A stretch of DNA of 64,000 bases, taken from Actinoplanes palleronii (GTDB lineage Bacteria; Actinomycetota; Actinomycetes; Mycobacteriales; Micromonosporaceae). Shown piece after piece: positions 55,307-64,000 of the stretch. The translations under genes and the position numbers were made by a program. How positions within the stretch are numbered: the stretch's first letter is position 1; each line of letters begins with the position of its first letter. The stretch spans positions 1 to 64,000 of the forward strand of contig NZ_BOMS01000017.1 in assembly GCF_016862315.1 (NCBI RefSeq). Reading direction: 5' to 3'. The notes beneath the pieces were generated by a model that saw only the letters and a program-made list of their open reading frames with translations, was not told where the DNA came from and did not search any database.

Positions 55307-55391
55307 CGGCTTGTTGTCGGCCCGGCTTGTTCTTGTGCCGGGCTTGTTGTCGGCCTGGCCGGTTTTTGTGCCCGGCTTGTTGTCAGTCCGG
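55307..55391. repeat. 17-bp tandem repeat after dapE
   Basis: Five degenerate 17-bp units (CGGCTTGTTGTCGGCCC, GGCTTGTTCTTGTGCCG and so on) start 4 bp after the dapE stop. The period is the same as the array at 1-166, though the unit sequence differs. Non-coding. Confidence 0.65.
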
Positions 55392-55396
55392 CCTGC

Positions 55397-55603
55397 TCAG
55401 ACCCGGGGCAGTGCCACCCGGCCGATCGCTCGTTGGGGCACCACGATCGGCAGGTCCGGTGGCGGGATTTCCATGGTCGCCTCGGGGTCGCTGGCCGGCT
55501 CGGGGTGTTGTGCCGCGAACGCGAGGCGACGTTCCTCGACCACCATCTGGATCCGTCGCTGCATGCGACGGTGCATCTTCAGCCGCTCGTATCGGTTGGT
55601 CAC
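55397..55603 (-). CDS. Small basic protein of unknown function
   Basis: A 68-aa frame from GTG 55603 with AAAGGG 9 nt upstream. The N-terminal half is basic and helical (NRYERLKMHRRMQRRIQMVV), the rest is proline-rich (MEIPPPDLPIVVPQRAIGR). No family was recognised. It ends inside the gap next to the 17-bp repeat and is convergent with dapE. Confidence 0.5.
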   Translation of the reverse strand: MTNRYERLKMHRRMQRRIQMVVEERRLAFAAQHPEPASDPEATMEIPPPDLPIVVPQRAIGRVALPRV

Positions 55604-55801
55604 GGTGGCCGCCCTTTCACCGGGACACCCGGGAACCGGGCGCCGTGCCTGCCGTGTGGACGCGGTTCGGTAACTGTATAGACGCACCAGAGCTACCGTC
55701 CGTTGCTTCAATCTGGCAAAAAGGTCTCCGAGTCGCAATCCTCTTACCGAAACGCAGCCGGTTATTCACCGGGTACTGACCGTCCGCACTACCTTGGACG
55801 C

Positions 55802-56569
55802 ATGACCGAGAGCACCAACGGGCGACCGCCGGCCGCGCCGCAGCGTCATCGCGGTGCAGTTACGCTACGTCGTGACGCTCTGCCGAAAGGCACAGCTGAC
55901 GAGAAACTTCTGGATTCAGAGCATCGCGGAGAGTGGAAGACCAAGGACGCCTGGCGCGCCCTGCGGATACTCTCCGAGTTCGTCGAGGGCTTCGACACCC
56001 TGGCCGACCTGCCACCGGCGGTCAGCGTTTTCGGGTCAGCCCGGAGCAAACCGGACAGCGCCGAGTGCGAACTCGCCCGGAATCTGGGCGCCGCGCTCGC
56101 CGAGGCCGGGTACGCGGTGATCACCGGCGGCGGACCCGGCGTGATGGAGGCGGCGAACCAGGGCGCCACCGAGGCCGGCGGGATGTCCGTCGGGCTCGGC
56201 ATCGAGCTCCCGTTCGAGCAGGGCCTCAACGACTGGGTCGACATCGGCATCGACTTCCGGTATTTCTTCGTCCGCAAGACCATGTTCCTCAAGTACGCGC
56301 AGGCGTTCGTGGTGCTCCCCGGCGGCTTCGGCACCCTCGACGAGTTGTTCGAGGCGATCACCCTGGTCCAGACGAAGAAGGTGACCCGCTTCCCGGTGAT
56401 CCTGATGGGCGTCGACTACTGGGGCGGCCTGCTCGACTGGATCAAGGGCCGGATGCTCGACGACGGCAAGATCAGCCCGGCCGACCTGGACCTGATGCAG
56501 GTCACCGACGACGTCGCCGAGGCCGTCCGGATCATCAAGGACGCCGGCACCGCCCAGGAGTCCGCCTGA
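55802..56569 (+). CDS. LOG-family protein (TIGR00730), longer form
   Basis: A 255-aa Rossmann-fold protein of the lysine-decarboxylase-like/LOG family. Nucleotide motif VITGGGPGVMEAANQGA and active-site PGGFGTLDELFE are intact. LOG enzymes release the free base from cytokinin-type or other nucleoside 5'-monophosphates; related bacterial enzymes act on purine nucleotides (PpnN). An N-terminal extension of about 50 residues distinguishes it from the next gene. It is followed by a duplicated junction and the shorter paralogue. Confidence 0.86.
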   Translation: MTESTNGRPPAAPQRHRGAVTLRRDALPKGTADEKLLDSEHRGEWKTKDAWRALRILSEFVEGFDTLADLPPAVSVFGSARSKPDSAECELARNLGAALAEAGYAVITGGGPGVMEAANQGATEAGGMSVGLGIELPFEQGLNDWVDIGIDFRYFFVRKTMFLKYAQAFVVLPGGFGTLDELFEAITLVQTKKVTRFPVILMGVDYWGGLLDWIKGRMLDDGKISPADLDLMQVTDDVAEAVRIIKDAGTAQESA

Positions 56570-56622
56570 TGGCCGTGATCAACGTCTTCTGCGCCACCGC
56601 TACCACGAAGGAGTCCGCCTGA
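56569..56622 (+). CDS. 17-codon micro-ORF formed by a junction duplication
   Basis: An ATG inside the upstream stop (ATGA) opens a 17-aa frame, MAVINVFCATATTKESA, whose stop again overlaps the next ATG. Its first codons copy the start of the downstream LOG gene (MAAICVFCAS) and its last copy the end of the upstream gene (QESA). Repeated DNA blocks are GGAGTCCGCCTGATGGCC and CGTCTTCTGCGCC. It may couple translation of both genes or be a harmless relic. Confidence 0.5.
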   Translation: MAVINVFCATATTKESA

Positions 56623-57170
56623 TGGCCGCCATCTGCGTCTTCTGCGCCTCCTCGGACACCGTCGAGCAGCGCTGGCTGGACCTGGCCGCCGAGACCGGCC
56701 GGGCGCTCGGCGCTCGCGGGCACAGCCTGGTCTCCGGCGGCGGCTGCGTCGGCATGATGGGCACGGTCGCCGACGGGGCCCGGTCCGGCGGCGCGCACAC
56801 CCTCGGGATCATCCCGCAGTGCCTGATCGACATGGAGGTGGCCGACACCGCCTCGGACGAGCTGATCGTCACCGACGACATGGGCGAGCGGAAGAACGTG
56901 ATGATCGACCGATCGGACGCGTTCCTCACCCTGCCCGGCGGCCTCGGCACCCTCGACGAGCTGTTCGAGGTGTGGACCACGGCCACGCTCGGCGTGCACC
57001 GCAAACCGATCGTGCTGCTCGACCCGGACGGCTTCTACGACGGCCTGCTCAGCTGGCTCAACGGCCTGGTCGCCACGAAGTTCGTCCGCGCCGGGGCGAT
57101 GGAGACCGTGCTGGTGGCCCGCTCGGTGCCGGACGCACTGGACACGATCGAGGCCGCGCTCACGTCCTGA
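56622..57170 (+). CDS. LOG-family protein (TIGR00730), short form
   Basis: A 182-aa LOG-family enzyme. ICVFCASSDTVEQRWLDLA start, LVSGGGCVGMMGTVADGA nucleotide motif, ERKNVMIDRSDAFLTLPGGL and GTLDELFE active site. It corresponds to the classical cytokinin riboside monophosphate phosphoribohydrolase length. Tandem LOG genes next to dapE are common in actinomycetes. Confidence 0.87.
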   Translation: MAAICVFCASSDTVEQRWLDLAAETGRALGARGHSLVSGGGCVGMMGTVADGARSGGAHTLGIIPQCLIDMEVADTASDELIVTDDMGERKNVMIDRSDAFLTLPGGLGTLDELFEVWTTATLGVHRKPIVLLDPDGFYDGLLSWLNGLVATKFVRAGAMETVLVARSVPDALDTIEAALTS

Positions 57171-57597
57171 CCGAGGCGGCCCCCGGCGGCCGGATCGCTG
57201 CCGGCCACTGCCGGCCCGGCGGCTGTCGGCTTCCGGCTGTTTGTGGTGGCCCTCGCAGGGGCGGTAGGAGCACGCGATCGCTGACTGCGTGCGTCTGCCG
57301 CCCCGGGGCGGGCGGTGGGTGTCCGCGTTGCGGGATTGCGTCCTGCTGACGCCCCTGAAGCCAGCCGATCGCGTGTTCCTGCCGCCCCCTTGGCGCTGAT
57401 CGCGTGTTCCTGCCGCCCTGTCTGCGCTGATCGTGTGCTCGTGCCGCCCCGTCGGCGCTGACCGCGTGCTCCCGCCGCCCGCTCGTTGCTGATCGCGTGT
57501 TCCTGCCGCCCTCGGCTGGTGCGGCCGACCTGACTCGGGTGGGTTCAGGTGGACCTCGCCTCGGAATAACGTCGTACCGGCGTGCTCTGATAGATCC
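57171..57597. other. 427-bp non-coding gap with repeats upstream of adnA
   Basis: The gap holds an imperfect inverted copy (57258-57304, GGGGCGG to CCGCCCC) and the 31-bp array below. A half-element resembling the right arm of the stem-loop family (CCCCTGAAGCCAGCC) ends near 57366. The adnA promoter should lie between 57521 and 57597. Confidence 0.55.
57366..57520. repeat. 31-bp minisatellite, five units
   Basis: Five contiguous 31-bp units start at 57366, 57397, 57428, 57459 and 57490, each opening YGAYCGYGTG (Y = C or T) with a GCCGCCC block at positions 17-23. Period and core match the array at 27517-27826, with about 20 of 31 bases shared between consensus units when aligned by eye. Confidence 0.8.
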
Positions 57598-60500
57598 GTG
57601 AGCACGCCGGCCCCTCCCTCCCCGGTGCGCCGGCCCGACTACCGCCTGGTCCGGCGTCCCCGCCCGGCCGTGCCCGAGCTGCGCGATGATCCCGTGCAGG
57701 CCCGGGTGGCCGCGCACACCCGTGGCCCGCTGCTGGTCGTCGGCGGTCCCGGCACCGGCAAGACCACCGTGCTGGTCGAGGCGGTCGCCGCCCGGATCGC
57801 CGAGGGCGTCGACCCGGAGCGGATCCTGGTGCTCACGTTCGGCCGCCGTGGCGCGGCGTCGCTCCGCGACCGGATCGAGGCGAGGATCGCCGGGGACGCC
57901 GGGCGCATCGTCCACGAGCCGTTGGTCCGGACCTTCCATGCGTACGCGTTCGGCCTGCTCCGCCGGGCCGCCGCCGAGCGCGGAGAGCCCGCCCCGCGGC
58001 TGCTCACCGGCCCCGAGCAGGACTTGATCATCCGTGAGCTGCTCGCCGTGGTGGAGGATCCCGAGGCGACCGACACGATCGGCTGGCCGGAGGGGCTCCG
58101 CCCGGCCCTGCCCACCCGGGCCTTCGCCCAGCAGCTGCGTGACCTGATGCAGCGTGCCGCCGAGCGCGGGATCGGCCCGGTCGGGCTGGCCCGGCTCGCC
58201 ACCGATCTGGGCCGCGACGACTGGTCCGCCGCCGCCCGCTTCCTCCGGGAGTATGTCGAGGTCCTCGCCCTGCGCGACGCCACCACCCGCGGTTCGGTCG
58301 CCTATGACCCGGCCGAGCTGGTCCGGGCCGCCTCCGGGCTGCTCGCCGACGAGCCCGGCCTGCTGGCGGCCGAGCGCCGCCGGCTGGCGTTCGTGTTCGT
58401 CGACGAGCTCGCCGAGACCGACCCGGCCCAGGTCGACCTGCTGGCGCAGGTGGCCGGCGGGGGCAAGCCACTGGTCGCGTTCGCCGACCCGGACTCCTCG
58501 ATCTTCGGTTTCCGCGGCGCCGAGCCGGCCGTGGTCAGCGCGTTCCCGGCCCGGTTCCGTTCCCCGTCCGGCGCCCCGGCCGAGACCATCGCCCTGCACA
58601 CCAACCACCGCGCCGCACCGTCCCTGCTCACCGCGACGTCCGGCGTGGCCCGCCGGATGCGCGGCCCGATCGCCCACCGCCCGATGTTCCCCCCGCCGGC
58701 AGCGCAGGCCCCACCTTCCCGCGAGCCGGCCGCCCTTCCACCCGACCGCGCCCCGTCCGCTGCGCCGGTTTCCCCCGCAGGGGCCGATCCGTCTGATCCG
58801 CCGGCTTCCTCCGCGGGGGATGCTTCGGTTCTGCCTGGCCGTGGTGTGGCCGGGTGGCCGTCGGCCGGTGGCGATCGGGCCGGGGCGCGCAGCTCCGCCG
58901 AGGCGGGCCGGGGGCTGGTCACCGGGGAGGAGATCTCGGCGAGCGGGCCGATGGCCGGGGCCGTCGTGCGGACGTTCCGCTCGCCGGCCGCGGAGACCGC
59001 CTTCATCGCGCACGCGCTGCGGGAGGCCCACCTGCTCTACGGCGTTCCCTGGTCCCGGATGGCCGTGGTGATGCGCTCCGCGACACTGCAGCAGCCTTCG
59101 GTCCAGCGGGCTCTCGCCGCCTCCGGTGTGCCGACCGTGGTGCACGCCGAGGATCTGCCGCTGCACCTGCAGCCCGCGGTCGCCCCGTTCCTGCTGTTGC
59201 TGCGGTGCGCGCTGAGCCCGGAGTCGCTCGACGAGGAGGCCGCCGTCGCGCTGCTGCACTCGTCGCTGGGTGGCGCCGACCCGCTCGCCGAGCGGCGGCT
59301 GCGGCAGGGCCTGCGGGCGCTGGCGCTGGCCGCCGGCGATCGGCGTCCGTCCGGGGAGCTGCTCGTCGACGCGGTCCGGGACCCGGCCGGCCTGGCCCTG
59401 GTGGAGCGCCGCTGGGCACGCCCGGCGCAGACCATCGCTCGCCTGCTCACGGTCGCCCGGGCGGCGGCCGCCGAGCCGGGCGCCTCGGCCGAGGACGTGC
59501 TCTGGACGCTCTGGCGGGCCAGCGGCCTGGCTGACCGGTGGTATGCGATGAGCACCGGCAACCTCCGGGTCACCGACGCGGCGCAGGCCGCCCGGGCCCG
59601 GCAGTGGCGCGCCGAGGCCGCCGACCGTGATCTGGACGCCATGGTCGTGCTCTTCGACGCGGCCGCCCGGTTCGTCGACCGGCTGCCCGGCGCCGGCGTC
59701 GGCGTGTTCCTCGACCACGTGCTGGGCCAGGACCTGCCGGCCGACACGATCGCACCCAGCGCCGACCGTGGCGAGGCGGTCCGGCTGCTCACCGCGCACG
59801 CCGCGAAGGGCCTGGAGTGGGACGTCGTGGTGCTGGCCGGGGTGCAGGAGGGCATCTGGCCCGACCTGCGCCTGCGCGGCAGCCTGCTGGGGTCGGAACG
59901 CCTGGTCGACGCGGTGGCCGGCCGTCCCGCGTCCGGGTCGGAGGCGATCGTCGCCGAGACCTCCGCGCTGCTCGACGAGGAGCGCCGGCTCTTCTACGTG
60001 GCCACCACCCGCGCCCGCCGCCGCCTGGTGGCGACCGCGGTGGCCTCGGCCAGCACCGGCGGCGCGGCGATCGAGGAGCAGCCCAGCCGCTTCCTCACCG
60101 AGCTGGCCGCGCGCGGCACCCGCCCGCCCGCCCCCGGCCCCGACGGCGACGACCCGGGCCCGGACGCCCCACTCCCACCCGAGCCCACCGACCCGGACGA
60201 CCCCGGCCCGCTCCCGGAAGATGAGCTCGAGCCCTCCGACCCGGACGCTCCCGGCCCGCTCCCGGAGAGCGGCGCCGAGCCTGAAGACGAACCGGGTGAG
60301 CCGGGTGAGCCGGATGAGCCCGTCGAGCCGGAGGACGAGCCCGGCGGCGAGATGGCGGGCGAGCCAGGGGACGCCGAGCTGACCGTCGGGCGGGCGCCTC
60401 GTGCCCTCACGCTCTCCGCGCTGGTAGCTGAACTCCGTACCGTCGTGGTCTCCGCGACCGAGACGCCCAGCCGGCGGCGCGCCGCGGCCGCGGAACTCGC

Positions 60501-61368
60501 CCGCCTCGCGTCGGCCGGTGTGGCGGGTGCGCATCCGGACGAGTGGTGGGGCCTGCGCCCGCTCTCCGACGACCGCCCGCTCGTCGACGACGGCGTCCCG
60601 GTGAAGGTCACCCCGTCGGCGATGGAGAGCGCGCTCCGCTGCAGCCTGCGCTGGCTGCTGGAACGCCACGGCGGCGCGGCACCGTCCGGTCCCGCGCAGG
60701 GCATCGGCAACCTGGTGCACGCGGCCGCGATGCTGGCCGAGGACGCGCACGCCGACCGGGAGAAACTCGTCGAGTACGTCTCGGCCCGGTTCGACACGAT
60801 CGAACTGGCCGCCCGCTGGATGGCCGGTCCGGAGCAGGAGCGCGCACAGACCATGGTGGACAAACTGCTGCGCTGGCTGGCCGCGAACCCGCGCCGGCTG
60901 CTGGCGATCGAGCACGAGTTCACCGTCCGGCTGGAGGACGAGCACCGCCCGATCCAGCTCACCGGCCGGGTCGACCGGCTGGAGATCGACGAGGCCGGCC
61001 GGCTCGTGGTGATCGACCTGAAGACCGGCAAGTCGACAGCGCTCTCCGCCGACGTGGCCGAGAACCCGCAGCTGGCGGGCTATCAGGCCGCGGTCGACGC
61101 GGGCGCGTTCGGCGACTACGGCACGGACAGCGGCGGGGCGGCCCTGGTCCAGCTCGGCCCGGGCAAGGAGGCCCGCGAACAGATGCAGGTCCCGATCACC
61201 GAGGCGATCGATCCGCAGTGGGCGTACGCGATGGTCCGCCGCACCGCCGACACGATGGCCGCCGCGACGTTCTCCGCGGTGGCGAACAGCCGCTGCCGGG
61301 TCTGCCCGGTGCGGTCCAGCTGCCCGATCTCCGGCAAGGGCCGCCAGGTGGTGGAGCCCCCGCGATGA
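57598..61368 (+). CDS. adnA: AdnA-type helicase-nuclease subunit
   Basis: A 1256-aa UvrD-like helicase with a C-terminal RecB-type nuclease, subunit of the double-strand-break resecting motor AdnAB. Walker A GGPGTGKTT (49-57), Walker B FVFVDELAETD (with LAE where UvrD has YQD), AKGLEWDVVVLAGVQEG, and nuclease VIDLKTGKS. Cys in LRCSLRWLL and CRVCPVRSSC form the iron-sulfur staple. Two low-complexity linkers are inserted: a Pro/Ala-rich one at about 361-439 and an acidic Pro/Glu/Asp one at about 840-930. These make it longer than mycobacterial AdnA (about 1045 aa). GTG 57598 start. Confidence 0.88.
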   Translation: MSTPAPPSPVRRPDYRLVRRPRPAVPELRDDPVQARVAAHTRGPLLVVGGPGTGKTTVLVEAVAARIAEGVDPERILVLTFGRRGAASLRDRIEARIAGDAGRIVHEPLVRTFHAYAFGLLRRAAAERGEPAPRLLTGPEQDLIIRELLAVVEDPEATDTIGWPEGLRPALPTRAFAQQLRDLMQRAAERGIGPVGLARLATDLGRDDWSAAARFLREYVEVLALRDATTRGSVAYDPAELVRAASGLLADEPGLLAAERRRLAFVFVDELAETDPAQVDLLAQVAGGGKPLVAFADPDSSIFGFRGAEPAVVSAFPARFRSPSGAPAETIALHTNHRAAPSLLTATSGVARRMRGPIAHRPMFPPPAAQAPPSREPAALPPDRAPSAAPVSPAGADPSDPPASSAGDASVLPGRGVAGWPSAGGDRAGARSSAEAGRGLVTGEEISASGPMAGAVVRTFRSPAAETAFIAHALREAHLLYGVPWSRMAVVMRSATLQQPSVQRALAASGVPTVVHAEDLPLHLQPAVAPFLLLLRCALSPESLDEEAAVALLHSSLGGADPLAERRLRQGLRALALAAGDRRPSGELLVDAVRDPAGLALVERRWARPAQTIARLLTVARAAAAEPGASAEDVLWTLWRASGLADRWYAMSTGNLRVTDAAQAARARQWRAEAADRDLDAMVVLFDAAARFVDRLPGAGVGVFLDHVLGQDLPADTIAPSADRGEAVRLLTAHAAKGLEWDVVVLAGVQEGIWPDLRLRGSLLGSERLVDAVAGRPASGSEAIVAETSALLDEERRLFYVATTRARRRLVATAVASASTGGAAIEEQPSRFLTELAARGTRPPAPGPDGDDPGPDAPLPPEPTDPDDPGPLPEDELEPSDPDAPGPLPESGAEPEDEPGEPGEPDEPVEPEDEPGGEMAGEPGDAELTVGRAPRALTLSALVAELRTVVVSATETPSRRRAAAAELARLASAGVAGAHPDEWWGLRPLSDDRPLVDDGVPVKVTPSAMESALRCSLRWLLERHGGAAPSGPAQGIGNLVHAAAMLAEDAHADREKLVEYVSARFDTIELAARWMAGPEQERAQTMVDKLLRWLAANPRRLLAIEHEFTVRLEDEHRPIQLTGRVDRLEIDEAGRLVVIDLKTGKSTALSADVAENPQLAGYQAAVDAGAFGDYGTDSGGAALVQLGPGKEAREQMQVPITEAIDPQWAYAMVRRTADTMAAATFSAVANSRCRVCPVRSSCPISGKGRQVVEPPR

Positions 61369-64000
61369 GGAACGCCCGAGTCGGCCCCCGTTACACGCCG
61401 CTGGAGCTGGCCCGCCTGCTCCACCTGCCGCCACCCACCGACGAGCAGGCCGCGATCATCGCGCACCCGGTGAAGCCGCTGCTGGTCGTCGCGGGCGCGG
61501 GCTCCGGCAAGACCGAGACGATGGCGTCCCGGGTGGTCTGGCTGGTCGCCAACGGGTACGCGCACCCCGGCGAGATCCTCGGCCTGACCTTCACCCGGAA
61601 GGCGGCCGGCGAGCTGGCCCACCGGGTCCGCGCCCGGCTCAGTCAGCTGGTCCGCAGCCTGGGTGGCCGGGACGAGGCGCTGGCCGGCGAGGCGACCATC
61701 TCCACCTACCACTCGTACGCGGCCCGGGTGGTCACCGAGCACGGCCTGCGCGGCGGTTTCGAGCCGTCCGCCCGGCTGCTCACCGAGGCGGCCCGCTGGC
61801 AGATCGTGGATTCGCTGGTCCGGGCGTACACCGGTGAGATGACCGGGCTGAACCGGGCGCCCGGCACGGTCACCGACGACGTGCTGGCGCTCTCCGCCGA
61901 GCTCGCCGAGCACCTGCTCACCCCGGACGACCTGGCCGCCTGGACCGGCCGGTTCTTCGCCGAGCTGCAGTCGTTCCCCGGCCGGATGTACAAAGACGTC
62001 AGCGAGTCCCTGCGGCGGCAGCAGAACCGGCTCACCCTGCTGCCCCTGGTCCGCCTCTACGAGCAGCGCAAACTCGGCATCGAGGCGATGGACTTCGGTG
62101 ATCAGATGGCCCGCGCCGCGCTCGTCGCCCGGGACCATCCGGAGGTGGGCCGGGTCGAGCGAGGCCGGTTCCGGGTGGTGCTGCTGGATGAATACCAGGA
62201 CACCAGCCACGCCCAGGTGGTCATGCTGAACAACCTGTTCGGCGGCGGGCACCCGGTGACCGCGGTGGGTGACCCGTGCCAGTCGATCTACGGCTGGCGG
62301 GGCGCGTCGGCCGGCACGCTGGAGCGGTTCCCGGACGAGTTCCCGGACGCCGAGGGGCATCCGGCCTGGGTGCGCAGCCTGACCCGGAGCTGGCGCAACC
62401 GCCCGGAGATCCTGAAGGTGGCGAACGTGGTGTCCGCGCCACTGCGCGCGCAGGTGGGCGTGCTGAAGCCGGCGGAGCGGGTGGCCGAGGCGGTGGGCGG
62501 GCGCACGGTCAGTTGTGCGCTGCTGCCGTCGTACGCGGAAGAGGCGTCCTGGATCGCGGACTCGATGCTGACCGCCTGGCGTCTGGTGGCCGGCATGCCG
62601 AAGGCGTTGCCGGAGGAGATCCCGCTGGAGCGGCGGCCGACCAGCGCGGTCCTGGTCCGGGTGCGCAGCCAGATCCCGGTGATCGAGGAGGCGTTGCGGG
62701 CCCGCGGCCTGCCGGTCGAGGTGGTCGGGCTGGGCGGGCTGCTGGACACCCCGGAGGTCCGGGACGTGGTGTGCACGCTGCGGGTGCTGGCCGACCCGAC
62801 CGACGGCGCCTCGCTGTTGCGCCTGCTCACCGGCGCGCGCTGGCGGATCGGCCCGCGTGACCTGGTGGCCCTGCACCGGCGGGCGCGCACGATCGCCGGC
62901 GCCCGCGCGCCGAAACCGGAGGATCCGGAGTCGGAGGCGCCGGCCGAGGTGACGGCCGACCGGCTGGACGACGCCACCCTGATCGAGGCGATGGCCGACC
63001 TGGGCGCCCCGGCGCAGTACGCCCCGGACGGGTACGCCCGGCTCGCCGCGTTCAGCCGGGAGCTCGTCGCTCTCCGGCAGCGCCTGGACCAGCCGCTGCC
63101 CGACCTGCTCGCGGACATCGAGCGGACCATCGGCCTGGACGTCGAGGTCGCGGTGCGTGGCTGGGCGGCCGGTGACGCCGGTCTGGCCCGCGCGCACCTG
63201 GACACGCTCGGCGAGGCCGCCACCCGGTTCGGCAGCGAGAACGAGTCCGGCACGATCGCCGGTTTCCTGGCGTTCCTGACCGCGGCCGAGGAGGAGGAGC
63301 GCGGACTAGAACCGGGCCAGGTCGACGTGGTCGAGGGCGCCGTGCAGATCCTTACCGCGCACGCCGCGAAGGGTCTGGAGTGGGACGTGGTCTCGGCGGC
63401 CGGCCTGTGCCGGGGGGTCTGGCCGGGCCTGGTCCGCGGCTCCGACCACTATCTCGGCGGGATCGGCGTGCTGCCGTTCCCGCTGCGCGGCGACGCGTCC
63501 GGTCTGCCGGTGCTGGATCTCGAGGACGCCACCGACCAGAAGGACGTGGCCGGCGCGCTGTCCGATTTCGCCCGCGCCTGGCGGGAGCACGACGAGCGGG
63601 AGGAGCGCCGCCTCGCGTACGTCGCGGTGACCCGGCCCCGCCGCCTGCTGCTCTGCTCCGGCTACTGGTGGGGCGACGGCGTGAAGCGCCCGCGCGGCCC
63701 GTCGGTCTTCCTCGACGAGATCCGCGCGACCTGCGAGGCGGGCGCGGGCGTGGTGGCGGTCTGGACACCGGAGCCGGCGCCGGGCGAGACCAACCCGAGC
63801 GAGGAGGTGGTGGCGACCGCCGAGTGGCCGTCCGATCCGCTGGGCCTGCGCCGTCCGGCGATGGCCGCGGCCGCCGACCTGATCCGCCGGATGGTCGCCG
63901 ACCCGGACGCTTCCGCGGCCGAGGCGTTCGCCGATCTCGCCGTGGCGCATCCGGAGGTCGCGGCCCGCGCCGGCCTCGCGGCCGATCTCGTCGGCCTGGC
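61365..64000 (+). CDS. adnB: AdnB-type helicase-nuclease subunit, cut by window end
   Basis: ATG 61365 overlaps the adnA stop (ATGA). About 878 codons are present and open to the window edge; the nuclease domain is missing. Walker A AGAGSGKTE (43-51), TFTRKAAGELAHR, motif II LLDEYQDTSH, motif III VGDPCQSIYGWRG, motif IV-V ILTAHAAKGLEWDVV and motif VI RRLAYVAVTRPRRLLL are all intact, unlike the altered Walker B of AdnA. This fits AdnB as the lead motor of the heterodimer. Confidence 0.9.
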   Translation, partial: MRNARVGPRYTPLELARLLHLPPPTDEQAAIIAHPVKPLLVVAGAGSGKTETMASRVVWLVANGYAHPGEILGLTFTRKAAGELAHRVRARLSQLVRSLGGRDEALAGEATISTYHSYAARVVTEHGLRGGFEPSARLLTEAARWQIVDSLVRAYTGEMTGLNRAPGTVTDDVLALSAELAEHLLTPDDLAAWTGRFFAELQSFPGRMYKDVSESLRRQQNRLTLLPLVRLYEQRKLGIEAMDFGDQMARAALVARDHPEVGRVERGRFRVVLLDEYQDTSHAQVVMLNNLFGGGHPVTAVGDPCQSIYGWRGASAGTLERFPDEFPDAEGHPAWVRSLTRSWRNRPEILKVANVVSAPLRAQVGVLKPAERVAEAVGGRTVSCALLPSYAEEASWIADSMLTAWRLVAGMPKALPEEIPLERRPTSAVLVRVRSQIPVIEEALRARGLPVEVVGLGGLLDTPEVRDVVCTLRVLADPTDGASLLRLLTGARWRIGPRDLVALHRRARTIAGARAPKPEDPESEAPAEVTADRLDDATLIEAMADLGAPAQYAPDGYARLAAFSRELVALRQRLDQPLPDLLADIERTIGLDVEVAVRGWAAGDAGLARAHLDTLGEAATRFGSENESGTIAGFLAFLTAAEEEERGLEPGQVDVVEGAVQILTAHAAKGLEWDVVSAAGLCRGVWPGLVRGSDHYLGGIGVLPFPLRGDASGLPVLDLEDATDQKDVAGALSDFARAWREHDEREERRLAYVAVTRPRRLLLCSGYWWGDGVKRPRGPSVFLDEIRATCEAGAGVVAVWTPEPAPGETNPSEEVVATAEWPSDPLGLRRPAMAAAADLIRRMVADPDASAAEAFADLAVAHPEVAARAGLAADLVGL

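Noticed and set aside
57366..57520. Possible CRISPR array
   Set aside because: Units are contiguous without spacers and vary internally. No cas gene is present in the window.
57160..61434. Very long antisense open frame opposite adnA
   Set aside because: High GC content leaves antisense frames open. The translation is low in hydrophobic structure, rich in Arg/Gly/Ala, and the sense strand carries clear helicase motifs.

Overview
The window is very GC-rich DNA with short spacers and many ATGA/GTGA gene overlaps. It carries mycothiol (mshB), actinobacterial-type dapC/dapD/dapE, FdxA-type 7Fe ferredoxin, Sdh1-type succinate dehydrogenase and AdnAB genes. This points to an actinomycete, most likely Micromonosporaceae (Actinoplanes-like). 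The family is an inference from gene content, not from a database match. No rRNA, tRNA, CRISPR array, IS element or prophage is visible.

Layout. 1-5.7 kb: a 17-bp tandem repeat, a TetR/GNAT divergent pair, a MarR regulator, an exported G5-domain protein, a nucleotidyltransferase, an S51 peptidase and small proteins. 5.8-11 kb: a Nudix hydrolase, then a fatty-acyl-CoA ligase divergent from a tetR-aldehyde dehydrogenase-alcohol dehydrogenase operon. 11-14.5 kb: a HigB/HigA-like toxin-antitoxin pair and a large LuxR (LAL) ATPase regulator. 14.5-23.5 kb: a minus-strand catabolic island with a branched-chain-type ABC importer (livGFHM plus lipoprotein), two SDRs, an APH-like kinase, an acyl-CoA dehydrogenase and a TetR. 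Two matching operators (CACT-N3-AGTG) sit before the importer genes and before the SDR genes. The kinase + ACAD + SDR + CoA ligase set resembles the levulinate/4-hydroxyacid (Lva, ACAD10/11) pathway. 23.6-29 kb: AlkB-like dioxygenase, DHA2 exporter with divergent TetR, two acetyltransferases and a repeat-rich stretch. 29.2-41.5 kb: sdhCAB, tldE/tldD, Uma2, an S9 peptidase-like protein without a catalytic serine, mshB and membrane proteins. 41.5-45 kb: fdxA-dapC, SIMPL and DUF4407 proteins. 45.3-50.3 kb: an SDR, four exported proteins (three look like paralogues) and a methyltransferase. 50.5-57.2 kb: a MerR/beta-clamp fusion, lysE/argP, dapD/dapE and two LOG-family genes. 57.6-64 kb: adnA and adnB, the latter cut by the window end.

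A theme across the window is tandem-repeat growth. Intergenic arrays have 17-, 21-, about 30- and 31-bp units. In-frame arrays occur inside coding genes, including two acetyltransferases that carry different repeats in what looks like the same surface loop. Large near-perfect stem-loops of one sequence family recur at three places. Gene starts were chosen from Shine-Dalgarno position, overlaps and family length. All functions are read from motifs by eye.
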